The position numbers and the translations under genes were made by a program. Positions 18,615-27,440 of a DNA stretch of 64,000 nt are shown one piece after another; positions within the stretch are counted from its first letter, which is position 1; every line of letters starts with the position of its first letter. This stretch comes from an uncultured Pelagibacteraceae bacterium (GTDB lineage: Bacteria > Pseudomonadota > Alphaproteobacteria > Pelagibacterales > Pelagibacteraceae), in assembly GCA_902519255.1 (NCBI GenBank), contig CABYIV010000001.1, positions 62,001 through 126,000 of the forward strand. Direction: 5' to 3'. The notes under the pieces are model-generated. The model was not told the origin of the DNA. It saw nothing but the letters and a program-made list of their open reading frames with translations, and made no database searches.

Positions 18615-19700
18615 ATGGACGTTTTAAATAAACTAAATGAGTTATTTTTATCTGTTTGGAAGCAGGGAATTCTTGGGGTAGATTTCTTTCAGATAATAGT
18701 AGGTCTTGGAATATTTGTATTATTTTTAATATTTAGAGGTCTAATCAGCAAACTTGTAATAAAAAAATTGGAATTAATTTCAAAAAGAACAACCAATAAA
18801 TTAGATGATACTTTTGTAAAATCTATGGAAGGTCCTGCGAGGTTTCTTCCAATTGTTCTTGGTGTATTTTTTGCCAGTTACTATATGTCATTTGATAATG
18901 AGACTAGAGGTTTTATAGATAACATTAACAGAACTTTAATTACAATTTTAATATTTTGGATAATACATCAGATAATTGAGCCAATATCTTATATTTTAAG
19001 TGGATTAGATAAAGTCCTGACAAAAGAATTAATAGGCTGGATTATAAAGTCTCTTAAAATTTTAATTTTTATTTTAGGAGCAGCTGCTGTTCTTGAGTTA
19101 TGGGGAATTAAAATTGGACCAATAATAGCAGGTTTAGGTTTATTTGGAGTAGCAGTAGCATTAGGCGCTCAGGATTTATTTAAAAATTTAATCTCCGGAA
19201 TTTTAGTTTTAGTTGAAAAAAGATTTAGAATTGGTGATTGGATTAAAGTTGAGGGAGTTATCGAAGGGGTTGTCGAGAACATTGGATTCAGATCAACTGT
19301 TATAAGAAAATTTGACAAATCGCTGGCAATTATTCCTAATTTTCAATTTGCAGAAAATGCAGTGATTAATAACACAAGAAAGACTAACTGGGCTATTAGT
19401 TGGATAATAACTCTTCAATATGACACTACAATTGACCAATTAAAAACAATAAGAGATGAAATTGAAGATCACATAAATAAAGGTGACGATTATGACAAAT
19501 CTGTAGGAGTCGCTGTTAGAATTGATAAGTTTTCAGATAGCTCGATTGATATGTATGTTAGATGTTTTACAAAAACAAATAGTTGGACTAATTATTTACA
19601 AGTAAAAGAAAATTTGGCACTTGAAATAAAAAAAATTGTTGAAGGTAAAGGGGCTGCCTTTGCATTCCCAAGTCAGTCCATCTATGTTGAAAAAAAATGA
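18615..19700 (+). CDS. MscS-family mechanosensitive channel
   Basis: 361 residues with about five membrane helices. The pore helix and following beta domain are visible in GLGLFGVAVALGAQDLFKN then LISGILVLVEKRFRIGDWIK, with the Gly/Ala packing pattern of MscS TM3. The C-terminal alpha/beta domain runs to residue 361. It releases solutes on hypo-osmotic shock. It sits 3 bases after hemD and overlaps the YggT gene by 4 bases. Confidence 0.92.
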   Translation: MDVLNKLNELFLSVWKQGILGVDFFQIIVGLGIFVLFLIFRGLISKLVIKKLELISKRTTNKLDDTFVKSMEGPARFLPIVLGVFFASYYMSFDNETRGFIDNINRTLITILIFWIIHQIIEPISYILSGLDKVLTKELIGWIIKSLKILIFILGAAAVLELWGIKIGPIIAGLGLFGVAVALGAQDLFKNLISGILVLVEKRFRIGDWIKVEGVIEGVVENIGFRSTVIRKFDKSLAIIPNFQFAENAVINNTRKTNWAISWIITLQYDTTIDQLKTIRDEIEDHINKGDDYDKSVGVAVRIDKFSDSSIDMYVRCFTKTNSWTNYLQVKENLALEIKKIVEGKGAAFAFPSQSIYVEKK

Positions 19701-19987
19701 TAGCTATATTTTATTTAGCACTTCAAATTTTGAAACTTTATTCATATGTTGTCATTGCTAATGTCGTTATAAGTTGGTTAGTTGCTTTTAATGTATTAAA
19801 TACAAGTAATAGATTTGTATATTTAATATTAGACTTCACTTATAAAATGACGGAACCGATTTTAATGAGAATTAGAAGATTTTTACCTAGCCTTGGTGCT
19901 TTTGATATTTCTCCTATCGTACTTCTTTTGTTGATATGGTTCTTAGAAATGTGTATGAAACTCTACATTGCACCACTAATATTTTAA
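19697..19987 (+). CDS. YggT-family membrane protein
   Basis: 96 residues with two hydrophobic segments and the family signature: VVIANVVISWLVAF, then YKMTEPILMRIRRFLPS and GAFDISPIVLLLLIWFLEM. YggT proteins have been tied to osmotic tolerance and cell-envelope placement of membrane complexes; overlap with an MscS channel gene fits an envelope or osmotic role (inference). Confidence 0.9.
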   Translation: MIAIFYLALQILKLYSYVVIANVVISWLVAFNVLNTSNRFVYLILDFTYKMTEPILMRIRRFLPSLGAFDISPIVLLLLIWFLEMCMKLYIAPLIF

Positions 19988-19990
19988 TAA

Positions 19991-20836
19991 ATGATTTTAA
20001 TTGATGGAAAAAAAGCTGCTGCTGATTTAAGAGATGAGCTCAAGAAAGAAGTCTTATCTTTAAAAGATAAGTATAATAAAGTACCAGGTTTAACAGTCAT
20101 ATTGATAGGTGATTTAGCACCTAGTCAAATTTATGTAAGAAATAAAGAGAAATCTGCCAATGAAGTAGGCCTTAAATCAGAGGTGATTAGATACCCTGAC
20201 AGTGTTGAAGAAAGTGAAATTTTAAAAAAAATCGATGAACTTAATAATGACGATTCCGTTTCAGGAATTTTAGTTCAGCTCCCACTTCCTAAACATATTG
20301 ATAAACAAAAAGTTATAGAGGCAATTATGCCAGAGAAAGATGTAGATGGATTTCATCCAATGAATGTTGGTAATCTGTCGTCAGGTTATGAAAGTTCTAT
20401 TCCATGCACTCCTTTAGGTTGTTATTTATTAATAAAAAAAATTGAACCAAACCTTAATGGAAAAAAGGCTGTAATTGTTGGAAGATCAAATTTAAATGGT
20501 AAGCCAATGACACAGTTGTTGTTGAAAGAAAATTGCACAGTTACAATTACTCACTCAAAAACAAACGATCTTAAGGGTGAATGTTTAAAAGGAGACATTA
20601 TAGTTGCTGCTGTTGGGATCCCTGAGCTTGTAAAAGGTGATTGGGTTAAAAAAGATGCAATTGTGATTGATGTTGGAATTAATAAAACTGAAAACGGCCT
20701 AGTTGGTGATGTTGCATTTAATGAAGTATCAAAAGTTGCAAAAGCTTTAACTCCAGTTCCAGGTGGAGTCGGACCTATGACTATTGCATGTTTACTTAAA
20801 AATACAATTGAGTGTTTTAAAAGAGCGAATAAATAA
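19991..20836 (+). CDS. folD: Bifunctional methylene-THF dehydrogenase / cyclohydrolase FolD
   Basis: 281 residues. It interconverts 5,10-methylene-, methenyl- and 10-formyl-tetrahydrofolate. Motifs: YVRNKEKSANEVGL with the catalytic Lys, GILVQLPLPKHID, PEKDVDGFHPMNVG, NAD(P) loop VVGRSNLNGKPM and VPGGVGPMT. Last gene of the hemC-folD run, 3 bases after the YggT gene. Confidence 0.97.
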   Translation: MILIDGKKAAADLRDELKKEVLSLKDKYNKVPGLTVILIGDLAPSQIYVRNKEKSANEVGLKSEVIRYPDSVEESEILKKIDELNNDDSVSGILVQLPLPKHIDKQKVIEAIMPEKDVDGFHPMNVGNLSSGYESSIPCTPLGCYLLIKKIEPNLNGKKAVIVGRSNLNGKPMTQLLLKENCTVTITHSKTNDLKGECLKGDIIVAAVGIPELVKGDWVKKDAIVIDVGINKTENGLVGDVAFNEVSKVAKALTPVPGGVGPMTIACLLKNTIECFKRANK

Positions 20837-20842
20837 AATTTA

Positions 20843-23380
20843 CTATTGATTTCTTATTAATGGATAAACTTTAGGACTTAAGTATTTAAGGTTAGTTAGC
20901 ATAATTAAAATCAAGGTCACAATTCCTATAGAAGCACCAAGGTAAATTAAAACTTTAAAATCAAATTGCCAAACTAATTCAAATATATTCTCTATAATAA
21001 ATTTTGATCCAATTACTGCAAAAAAAATTGCAATTAATATTACAGACATAAAAATAATTATAAATTCTATCAAAGACGAAAATATAATTTCTTTTTTTGA
21101 AAAACCTAAAATTTTAAATACAAGATTTTGATACTCTTTTACTTTTCCTTGGACCATTATAGCACTTGAGATAACAATCAATCCAATGACAATTGTTACA
21201 CCAGAAATTAGGGTTACAGCTATGAAAACTTTATTTAAGACTGATGTTACTTTGTTTAAGTAATCAGCAATTTTTATCATAGACAAACTCGGCAATACTT
21301 CTAACATTTTGGTTTCATCAAAATTATCTGGATTTTTAAACTTAGCAGTTGCTAAATATTCATGAGGAATTTTTTTTGCAAATTGTGGATTAAATAACAT
21401 GGCAAAATTAATATTTAGATCACGATAATCAACCTCTCTAAAATTAACTATTTCTCCATCAATTTCTCGACCATAAATGTTTAAAGTAAAAATATCTCCC
21501 AACTCAATGTTAAAATCTTTAGCAACTTTTGCATCAAGTGATATCTGAAGTTGGTTAGGTTTAGATAAATCCCACCATTCCCCTTTTAAAATTGGGTTAT
21601 CTTTAGGTATATTTTCAGCCCAAGAAGATCTTCTTTCACTCCCAATTACCCAATAACTATCATTATCTGGTTTAATATAGCTATTTGGATTTACACCATT
21701 AATTTTTACTATTCCAGAAGAAACCATAGGCACTATTTCAACGTTCGCATCAGGGTTCATTTTGTAAACACCTTGTTCAAATTTTTCTTTTTCACCTTTT
21801 TGAATTCCAACAAAAAAATAATCAGGTGCAATATCTGGAATAGATCTTGCAATTTCTCTTTTAAAATTTGTTCCTACTAAAGCTAAAGTTAATAACAAAG
21901 TTACACCTAAGCCTAAAGACATAATTGTTATAGGAGTGATACTTTTTGTTTGAGTTATATTTTTTATCGATACTTTTAAAGAGATGTTTGAAATAAAATT
22001 AAACTTTTTCAGTAAATAAATTATAATTTTCGAAAGTAAAAAAAATACAATTAGACATACAAAAAAAGCCAGAAAATAACCCAAGCTATAAGAAGGCCTT
22101 TCAGATCCTAGTGTAAACAATAAAACTAAAAATGATAACAAGATAAAACTTAAAACAACTGACTTTTTCGAGTAATAAAATTGTAGGTTTTGGAATACAT
22201 TTCTAAATAGGTTTGATGCTTTAACTTGATCAATTGAACTTATTGTTGGTATTGAAAAAATTATAAGAACTAACAAACCTACAATAAATATTTTTATAAA
22301 ATTAATTAAAGAGAATTTTGGATAAACATTTAATCCCAACCCATCAGATAAATATTTATCTGCGATTGGTACAATTAAAAAACTTGAGCCATAAGAAATT
22401 ACAGTAATAATAAATAATAATATTAATAATTGAAGATAATAAAGTGTTTTTATATTCCCTGAATAAAATCCTACAGCTTTTCTCACAGCTATAGACATAT
22501 TATTCTGGTTTATAAATGACAACAATGTATTAGCTATACCTATTCCAGCAATTAACATTGCGCTAATTGAAACTAAAGAGAGAAATTGGGAAAAATTATT
22601 AATTATCCTTTTTAAGCCACTAGCTGAATTTTCTGGAAATCTAAGCTTTACTTTTTGGTCATCTTTAAAAATATCTTTGATCTTACTTTCTATTTTTTCT
22701 GGATCATCACTTGGTTTAAACTTTACTTTATATTCATAATTTAAAAAACTACCTATTCCATTTAGTTTCAGTATCTCCAAAGTTTGTTTTCCTGCTAATG
22801 CCCAATCTCCAAAAGCTACAAACCCACTGACATCAGGTACAGATTTTATAATCCCAACAACTATGAAACTTTTATCTTGTACCTTAACTTTGTCATTTAT
22901 TTTTATCTCTAAAGTTTTTGATAAACTTTCATTAACCAAAATTGTCTTGGGTTCCTTTTGCATTCTTTCATAAGCATCTTCTGGCTCATAAACAACTTCA
23001 CCGTATAACGGATATTTTTCATCAACTGTTTTAATTCTTGTAAATAATGATTTATTTTTTTCTCTGCCTGTTGTAGAAAGCATTGTACTGAACTCTATCA
23101 TCTGTGAGACGGTTGAAAATTCCTTTACTTTATTGACTAGATTAAGATCCCCCTGATTACGGTTATAATCGATTTCGAGATCTCCACCCAAAAGAACTTT
23201 TGCATTATCATTAAGCTCTTTTTTTAAACTATCTTCGATTGTAAAGATGGCACTTAAAATAAAAAGACTAATAAACAGTGTTACAATAATGCTTGTAATT
23301 TTTTTATAATTTCTGCTTAAATCTTTTAAAGCATACTTGAATATTAAACTTAACTCCGAAGAATTATTTAATTTTTCCAT
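20843..23380 (-). CDS. ABC transporter permease, YbbP-like (tandem FtsX domains)
   Basis: 845 residues with about ten membrane helices in the FtsX/MacB order: one N-terminal helix, a large periplasmic domain with VLLGGDLEID, three helices near 270-370, a helix pair near 410-460, a second periplasmic domain, and three C-terminal helices. This duplicated FtsX plan is that of YbbP, partner of YbbA. The start overlaps the ATPase gene by 17 bases. In other proteobacteria the pair sits beside a TesA-like esterase, as here. The substrate is unknown; an envelope lipid or lipoprotein is plausible. Confidence 0.9.
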   Translation of the reverse strand: MEKLNNSSELSLIFKYALKDLSRNYKKITSIIVTLFISLFILSAIFTIEDSLKKELNDNAKVLLGGDLEIDYNRNQGDLNLVNKVKEFSTVSQMIEFSTMLSTTGREKNKSLFTRIKTVDEKYPLYGEVVYEPEDAYERMQKEPKTILVNESLSKTLEIKINDKVKVQDKSFIVVGIIKSVPDVSGFVAFGDWALAGKQTLEILKLNGIGSFLNYEYKVKFKPSDDPEKIESKIKDIFKDDQKVKLRFPENSASGLKRIINNFSQFLSLVSISAMLIAGIGIANTLLSFINQNNMSIAVRKAVGFYSGNIKTLYYLQLLILLFIITVISYGSSFLIVPIADKYLSDGLGLNVYPKFSLINFIKIFIVGLLVLIIFSIPTISSIDQVKASNLFRNVFQNLQFYYSKKSVVLSFILLSFLVLLFTLGSERPSYSLGYFLAFFVCLIVFFLLSKIIIYLLKKFNFISNISLKVSIKNITQTKSITPITIMSLGLGVTLLLTLALVGTNFKREIARSIPDIAPDYFFVGIQKGEKEKFEQGVYKMNPDANVEIVPMVSSGIVKINGVNPNSYIKPDNDSYWVIGSERRSSWAENIPKDNPILKGEWWDLSKPNQLQISLDAKVAKDFNIELGDIFTLNIYGREIDGEIVNFREVDYRDLNINFAMLFNPQFAKKIPHEYLATAKFKNPDNFDETKMLEVLPSLSMIKIADYLNKVTSVLNKVFIAVTLISGVTIVIGLIVISSAIMVQGKVKEYQNLVFKILGFSKKEIIFSSLIEFIIIFMSVILIAIFFAVIGSKFIIENIFELVWQFDFKVLIYLGASIGIVTLILIMLTNLKYLSPKVYPLIRNQ

Positions 23381-24029
23381 CTTTGATTTTAATTTTTCGT
23401 TTTGCTTTGTCTGCTAATTTTGGATCATGTGTGACCATTATTAAAGAAGACCCTTCTTCTTTGACGTATTTAAATAAAATTTCAGAGATCATTATTGAGT
23501 TTTCGGTATCTAGATTACCAGTTGGTTCATCAGCTAAAATCAAATCTGGTTTCATTGCAATAGCTCTTGCAATCGCCACACGTTGTTGCTCTCCGCCAGA
23601 TAATTGACTTGGAAGATTATTGAATCTATGTTTTAGTCCAAATCGATCTAATAAACTTTTTGCTTCTTTCTCGGGATTTTTAAATTCATTAAGTTCAAGT
23701 GTTAAAGCTACATTTTCAACAGCTGTATAATTTGGAATTAAATAGAAAGATTGAAATATAATTCCTATATTTTGCTTTCTTATTTGAGATACTTCGTCTT
23801 CATTAAGATTTGTTATTTCCCTCTCTTGAAATATAATTTTCCCTGAGGTTGGACGTTCTAGTCCACCAATTAACATAATCAAGCTTGTTTTTCCTGACCC
23901 GCTTTCTCCAACCACAGACACAGTTTCTTTTTTTTTTATAGTTAAATCAATATTTTTTAAAACATTGATATTATCCTTCCCAGTTTGGTATTTGAGATTT
24001 ATTTTTTTTAATTTAAGAAGTGTGTTCAT
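23364..24029 (-). CDS. ABC transporter ATP-binding protein, YbbA/LolD-like
   Basis: 221 residues from the ATG at 24029. Walker A GESGSGKTSL, signature LSGGEQQRVAIARAIA, Walker B LILADEPTGNLD and the switch His in MVTHDPKLA are all intact. I chose the Met of MNTLLKLKKINLKY because the domain begins there and the 16 residues upstream (from 24077) have no family counterpart and would run deep into the divergent esterase gene. With this start, its ATG and the esterase ATG interlock at CATG (24027-24030). Confidence 0.92.
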   Translation of the reverse strand: MNTLLKLKKINLKYQTGKDNINVLKNIDLTIKKKETVSVVGESGSGKTSLIMLIGGLERPTSGKIIFQEREITNLNEDEVSQIRKQNIGIIFQSFYLIPNYTAVENVALTLELNEFKNPEKEAKSLLDRFGLKHRFNNLPSQLSGGEQQRVAIARAIAMKPDLILADEPTGNLDTENSIMISEILFKYVKEEGSSLIMVTHDPKLADKAKRKIKIKDGKIK

Positions 24030-24636
24030 GAATAAAAGTTTATTTATAAAAATATTGTTATTCTTTCTAGTGCACATAAATGCAAGTGCAATAGAAAAGG
24101 TTATATTATTCGGCGATAGTTTAATGGCAGGTTATGGTCTACCTAAAGAACAACACTTATCTTTGGTTTTAGAAAGTAATCTCGTTAGGAGTGGTTTAAA
24201 TATTAAGGTAATAAATGGAAGTGTGTCAGGAAGTACTTCTTCTGGTGGATTGAATAGAGCAGAATGGAGTTTATCAGAACCTGGTATTGATCTGATCATC
24301 CTTGGTCTTGGGGCAAATGATATGCTTAGAGGAATTCAACCAGATGAAACTGAAAGAAATTTAGAAGAAATAATTAAAATTGCTAATAGTAAAAAAATAA
24401 AAATTATAATAGCTGGGATGGTTGCGCCAACATCTCATGGAACTAAATATAAAAAAAATTTTGATGCTATTTATCCTAAATTGTCAAAAAAATATAATTT
24501 ACCTTTAATTCCATTTTTGCTAGAGGGTGTTGCTCTTGATCCAAATCTAAATCAACAAGATGGTATACATCCTAATAAAGCTGGAACAATAGTTATAAGT
24601 AATACAATTCAAGATATTATTTCAAAAAATTATTAA
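24028..24636 (+). CDS. GDSL-family arylesterase / lysophospholipase (TesA-like)
   Basis: 202 residues from ATG 24028, giving a signal peptide MNKSLFIKILLFFLVHINASA. The SGNH blocks are complete: VILFGDSLMAGYGL (Ser), Gly in NGSVSGSTS, GLGANDMLRG (Asn) and DGIHPNKAG (Asp/His). It is a periplasmic ester hydrolase. An in-frame ATG at 23965 would add 21 residues with no family match. AAGAAG at 24015-24020 is a plausible ribosome site. Confidence 0.92.
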   Translation: MNKSLFIKILLFFLVHINASAIEKVILFGDSLMAGYGLPKEQHLSLVLESNLVRSGLNIKVINGSVSGSTSSGGLNRAEWSLSEPGIDLIILGLGANDMLRGIQPDETERNLEEIIKIANSKKIKIIIAGMVAPTSHGTKYKKNFDAIYPKLSKKYNLPLIPFLLEGVALDPNLNQQDGIHPNKAGTIVISNTIQDIISKNY

Positions 24637-24642
24637 TCGGAT

Positions 24643-25644
24643 ATGAAAAAAAAAAATCATCATTTAGCAAATGGCACATTTCGTAATCCTGAAGGATCAA
24701 AGGAGATTGATATGAATTTCAATTGGTCGTTTAAGGTCTTTAACCAAGAAAAAAAAAAATTAGATATGACTTTTCCTGAAAGTAATATCATTAAAAAAGA
24801 AAAAGTTTTATTGGATTTAAATAATTTCCAAAAAGAAGATTATGTAGCGTGGATAGGTCATGCAACATTTTTATTAAAATTAGGGGAAATAACAATAATA
24901 ACAGATCCAGTTTTTTCTAAAAATGCAGGACCTTTATTTTTTGGGCCAAAGAGATTTACCGAACCAGCATTAAAACTTAATGAGATACCAAGAACAGATA
25001 TTTTTCTACTAACTCACAATCACTATGATCATCAAGACATGAAAACAATAATGAGATTTCCTTATAAAGATTCTAAAGTTTTGGTACCTTTGGGACTAAA
25101 AAAATATTTTAAAATTAATAGATTTAAAGATGTAAATGAAATGGATTGGTATGATCAAATAAGAATAAATCAGAGTTTAAATATTACTTTTTTGCCATCA
25201 GTCCACTGGTCAAAAAGGAGTTTAACGGATACTAACAAAACTTTATGGGGTAGCTATTTGATTGAATACAAAGGAAAAAAAATATTATTTTCATGTGATA
25301 CTGGTGTTGGAAAAATATATAAAGAATTGGGAGATAAGTACGGTCCAATTGATTTAACATTTATTAATATTGGCGCATATAATTTTTATCCTATGGCATC
25401 AATTAAAGATTCTTCTGCTTACCACACTAACCCTGAAGAAGCCCTTGGACTTGCTAAAGATTTAAAAAGTAAAAAAGTAATTGGAATGCATTGGGGAACT
25501 TTTGTCTTATCACTTGAACCAATATTAGAGCCCCCTTTAAGGTTTAAGCAAAATGCAGAAAAATTTGGATTTAAAAAAGATGATGCAATTATTTTTAAAA
25601 TTGGTGAATTTAAATTATTTAAAGAGCTTTTTGATACTAACTAG
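24643..25644 (+). CDS. MBL-fold hydrolase, NAPE-PLD/RomA-like
   Basis: 333-residue metallo-beta-lactamase-fold enzyme. The metal site is readable: THNHYDHQD (HxHxDH), SVHWSKRS, SCDTG and GMHWGTF supply the His and Asp ligands. VAWIGHATFLLKLGEITIITDPVFS is typical of the NAPE-PLD-like branch. Members hydrolyse phosphodiesters or lipids; the substrate here is unknown. No signal peptide is seen. It lies 6 bases after the esterase gene, so the two may act in lipid turnover together. Confidence 0.88.
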   Translation: MKKKNHHLANGTFRNPEGSKEIDMNFNWSFKVFNQEKKKLDMTFPESNIIKKEKVLLDLNNFQKEDYVAWIGHATFLLKLGEITIITDPVFSKNAGPLFFGPKRFTEPALKLNEIPRTDIFLLTHNHYDHQDMKTIMRFPYKDSKVLVPLGLKKYFKINRFKDVNEMDWYDQIRINQSLNITFLPSVHWSKRSLTDTNKTLWGSYLIEYKGKKILFSCDTGVGKIYKELGDKYGPIDLTFINIGAYNFYPMASIKDSSAYHTNPEEALGLAKDLKSKKVIGMHWGTFVLSLEPILEPPLRFKQNAEKFGFKKDDAIIFKIGEFKLFKELFDTN

Positions 25645-26701
25645 AATTTTCCATCAACCACAATCCATCTTGATTTAAAAAATATAGTTTACCATTTATA
25701 GGATGAATTTGTATGTCTCTGATTCTTCCAATTTTATCTTTAAATATTATTTCCTCTTTTACGTTTGATAAATCATTAAACTCTAATTTTCTTAAAGACT
25801 TATCTTTAAGAGAAGTAATTAATGCATGACCATTCCATTCTTTAAATTCATTCCCTTTGTAAATTGTGATTGCACTTGTTGCTATAGATGGAACCCAATA
25901 TTGAATGGCTTTTGTAAAGCCACGTTTCCATTTTGGCCCTATTGGTATACCTGAATAATTTGTGCCACCCCATCCAAGAATTTTCCAACCATAATTTTCA
26001 CCTTTCTTTGCTTCACCAAACCAATCGCCTCCTTTTGCACCATGATTGCTCATATAAATTTTTCCATCAAAAGGTGATAAAGCTAAACCTTGAGGATTTC
26101 TTACACCAATTTGATATATTTCAGGTAGCCAGTCTGATTTCCCCTCAAAACGAGGATTGTCTTTTGGAATGCCACCATCTAGATAAATCCTAATTATACT
26201 TCCTGGATGTTTATTTCCATCTTGAGCAATCATTCCCCCGCCTCTTTCACCTGCAGAAGCAAATATATAATTGTCTTTAATTACCAGTCTTGAACCAAAA
26301 TGATAAGGCGAGTCAATTGGTGGATTGGCTTGAAAAATATTTTTAAAATTTAATTTGTTTTTATTAAATTTTGCACGTGCAATTGAAGTACTAGTCTTCC
26401 AATTATTTCTATTTTCTGTGTATGAGATGTAAATGTAATCTTCATGATACAGAATATCCAATAATCCTCCCTGTCCATATTCTACAAAATTTAAGTTATG
26501 GCCAATTTCACTCATCTCTCTTGTTGAAATATTAACAAGTTTTATTTTGCCACCTTTCTCGGTAATAATCATTTCATTATCATTAACGAACGACGAACCC
26601 CAAGGTGCTTCTAATTCAATAATTTTATTAAAATTAAAATTTTTACTAAATGAATTAGTTGAGAATAGTATTAAGGATAAAAGAAATAATAATTTCTTCA
26701 C
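25637..26701 (-). CDS. PQQ-dependent sugar dehydrogenase-like protein (YliI/Asd type)
   Basis: 354 residues from GTG 26701, giving a clean signal peptide (VKKLLFLLSLILFSTNSFS). An in-frame ATG 36 bases upstream would bury the signal and overlap the SDR gene. Six-bladed propeller features: PWGSSFVNDNEMIITEKGG, SPYHFGSRLVI with the expected catalytic His, YQIGVRNPQGLALSP, and GENYGWKILGWGGTNYSG. It would oxidise aldoses in the periplasm if PQQ is available; no PQQ synthesis gene is in view. Its end overlaps the convergent MBL gene by 8 bases. Confidence 0.85.
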   Translation of the reverse strand: MKKLLFLLSLILFSTNSFSKNFNFNKIIELEAPWGSSFVNDNEMIITEKGGKIKLVNISTREMSEIGHNLNFVEYGQGGLLDILYHEDYIYISYTENRNNWKTSTSIARAKFNKNKLNFKNIFQANPPIDSPYHFGSRLVIKDNYIFASAGERGGGMIAQDGNKHPGSIIRIYLDGGIPKDNPRFEGKSDWLPEIYQIGVRNPQGLALSPFDGKIYMSNHGAKGGDWFGEAKKGENYGWKILGWGGTNYSGIPIGPKWKRGFTKAIQYWVPSIATSAITIYKGNEFKEWNGHALITSLKDKSLRKLEFNDLSNVKEEIIFKDKIGRIRDIQIHPINGKLYFLNQDGLWLMENSS

Positions 26702-26702
26702 T

Positions 26703-27413
26703 CTATGAAAGTTTTGATCTACCACCATCGACAGCAATAATTTGTCCTGTAACCCAAGAACTGTCTTCAGTTATTAGAAATTTTGCAAGCGAAGCTGAGT
26801 CTTTACCTTCCCCAAGTCTTTTTAATGGATGGGCTTTTGCTATACCATCAGCTAAAACTTTATTTTTAAGCATTGGCTCTGCAATTTTTGAATTAGTTAA
26901 ACTTGGAGCAATGCAATTTACTCTTATATTAGGAGCAAATTCTGCTGCTAAAGAAACAGTTAATCCTTCAACAGCTGCTTTAGTTGAAGCTATAATTGCA
27001 TGATTTGTAAAACCCCTTTGAGCAGCAACAGTTGAAAACAAAACAATCGATCCTTTATTTTTTTTTAAACTTTCTTGATAACCTTTAATTAAATCTACTG
27101 CAGAATATAAATTTAGTTTCATACATTTTGTAAAATCTTGTTCTGAAACCATTCTCAAAGGTTTTAAATCAATTGAACCAACACAATAAGCTATACCTTT
27201 GATATCATCTATTTCGGACTTAATCTTTTCAACAAAACCATTTTCTAAAACATCAGAGACTGTATATTTACAATTTAGTTTTTCAGACAAAGATTTTGTT
27301 CTCGCTTCATCCCTACCAATTAAATGTACTTCTTTACCGGCTGCATGTAACTGTTCGGCTAAATTAGATCCGATAGATCCTGTCGCACCTACTACTAAAT
27401 ATTTTTCTGACAT
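26703..27413 (-). CDS. SDR-family protein lacking the catalytic Tyr
   Basis: 236-residue short-chain dehydrogenase fold: nucleotide loop VVGATGSIGSNLAEQL, GRD after beta 2, and NIRVNCIAPSLTNS. In the active site Ser128 and Lys145 are present, but the Tyr of YxxxK is Ile141 (HAIIASTKAAVEG). That means either a changed reaction or a binding role. Comparable Tyr-less SDRs occur beside photolyase-like genes in other marine bacteria (recalled, not checked). It is divergent from the photolyase gene with a 27-base gap and 1 base from the sugar dehydrogenase gene. Confidence 0.88.
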   Translation of the reverse strand: MSEKYLVVGATGSIGSNLAEQLHAAGKEVHLIGRDEARTKSLSEKLNCKYTVSDVLENGFVEKIKSEIDDIKGIAYCVGSIDLKPLRMVSEQDFTKCMKLNLYSAVDLIKGYQESLKKNKGSIVLFSTVAAQRGFTNHAIIASTKAAVEGLTVSLAAEFAPNIRVNCIAPSLTNSKIAEPMLKNKVLADGIAKAHPLKRLGEGKDSASLAKFLITEDSSWVTGQIIAVDGGRSKLS

Positions 27414-27440
27414 AAATTTTTAAAGAGTTATATATAGTTA

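Noticed and set aside
24030..24077. Longer N-terminus for the YbbA-like ATPase (start at 24077)
   Set aside because: The extra 16 residues have no family counterpart and overlap the esterase signal-peptide codons; the domain begins at the internal Met.
26702..26737. ATG start for the sugar dehydrogenase inside the SDR gene
   Set aside because: The GTG at 26701 gives a clean signal peptide directly after the SDR stop; the ATG would add a polar leader before it.
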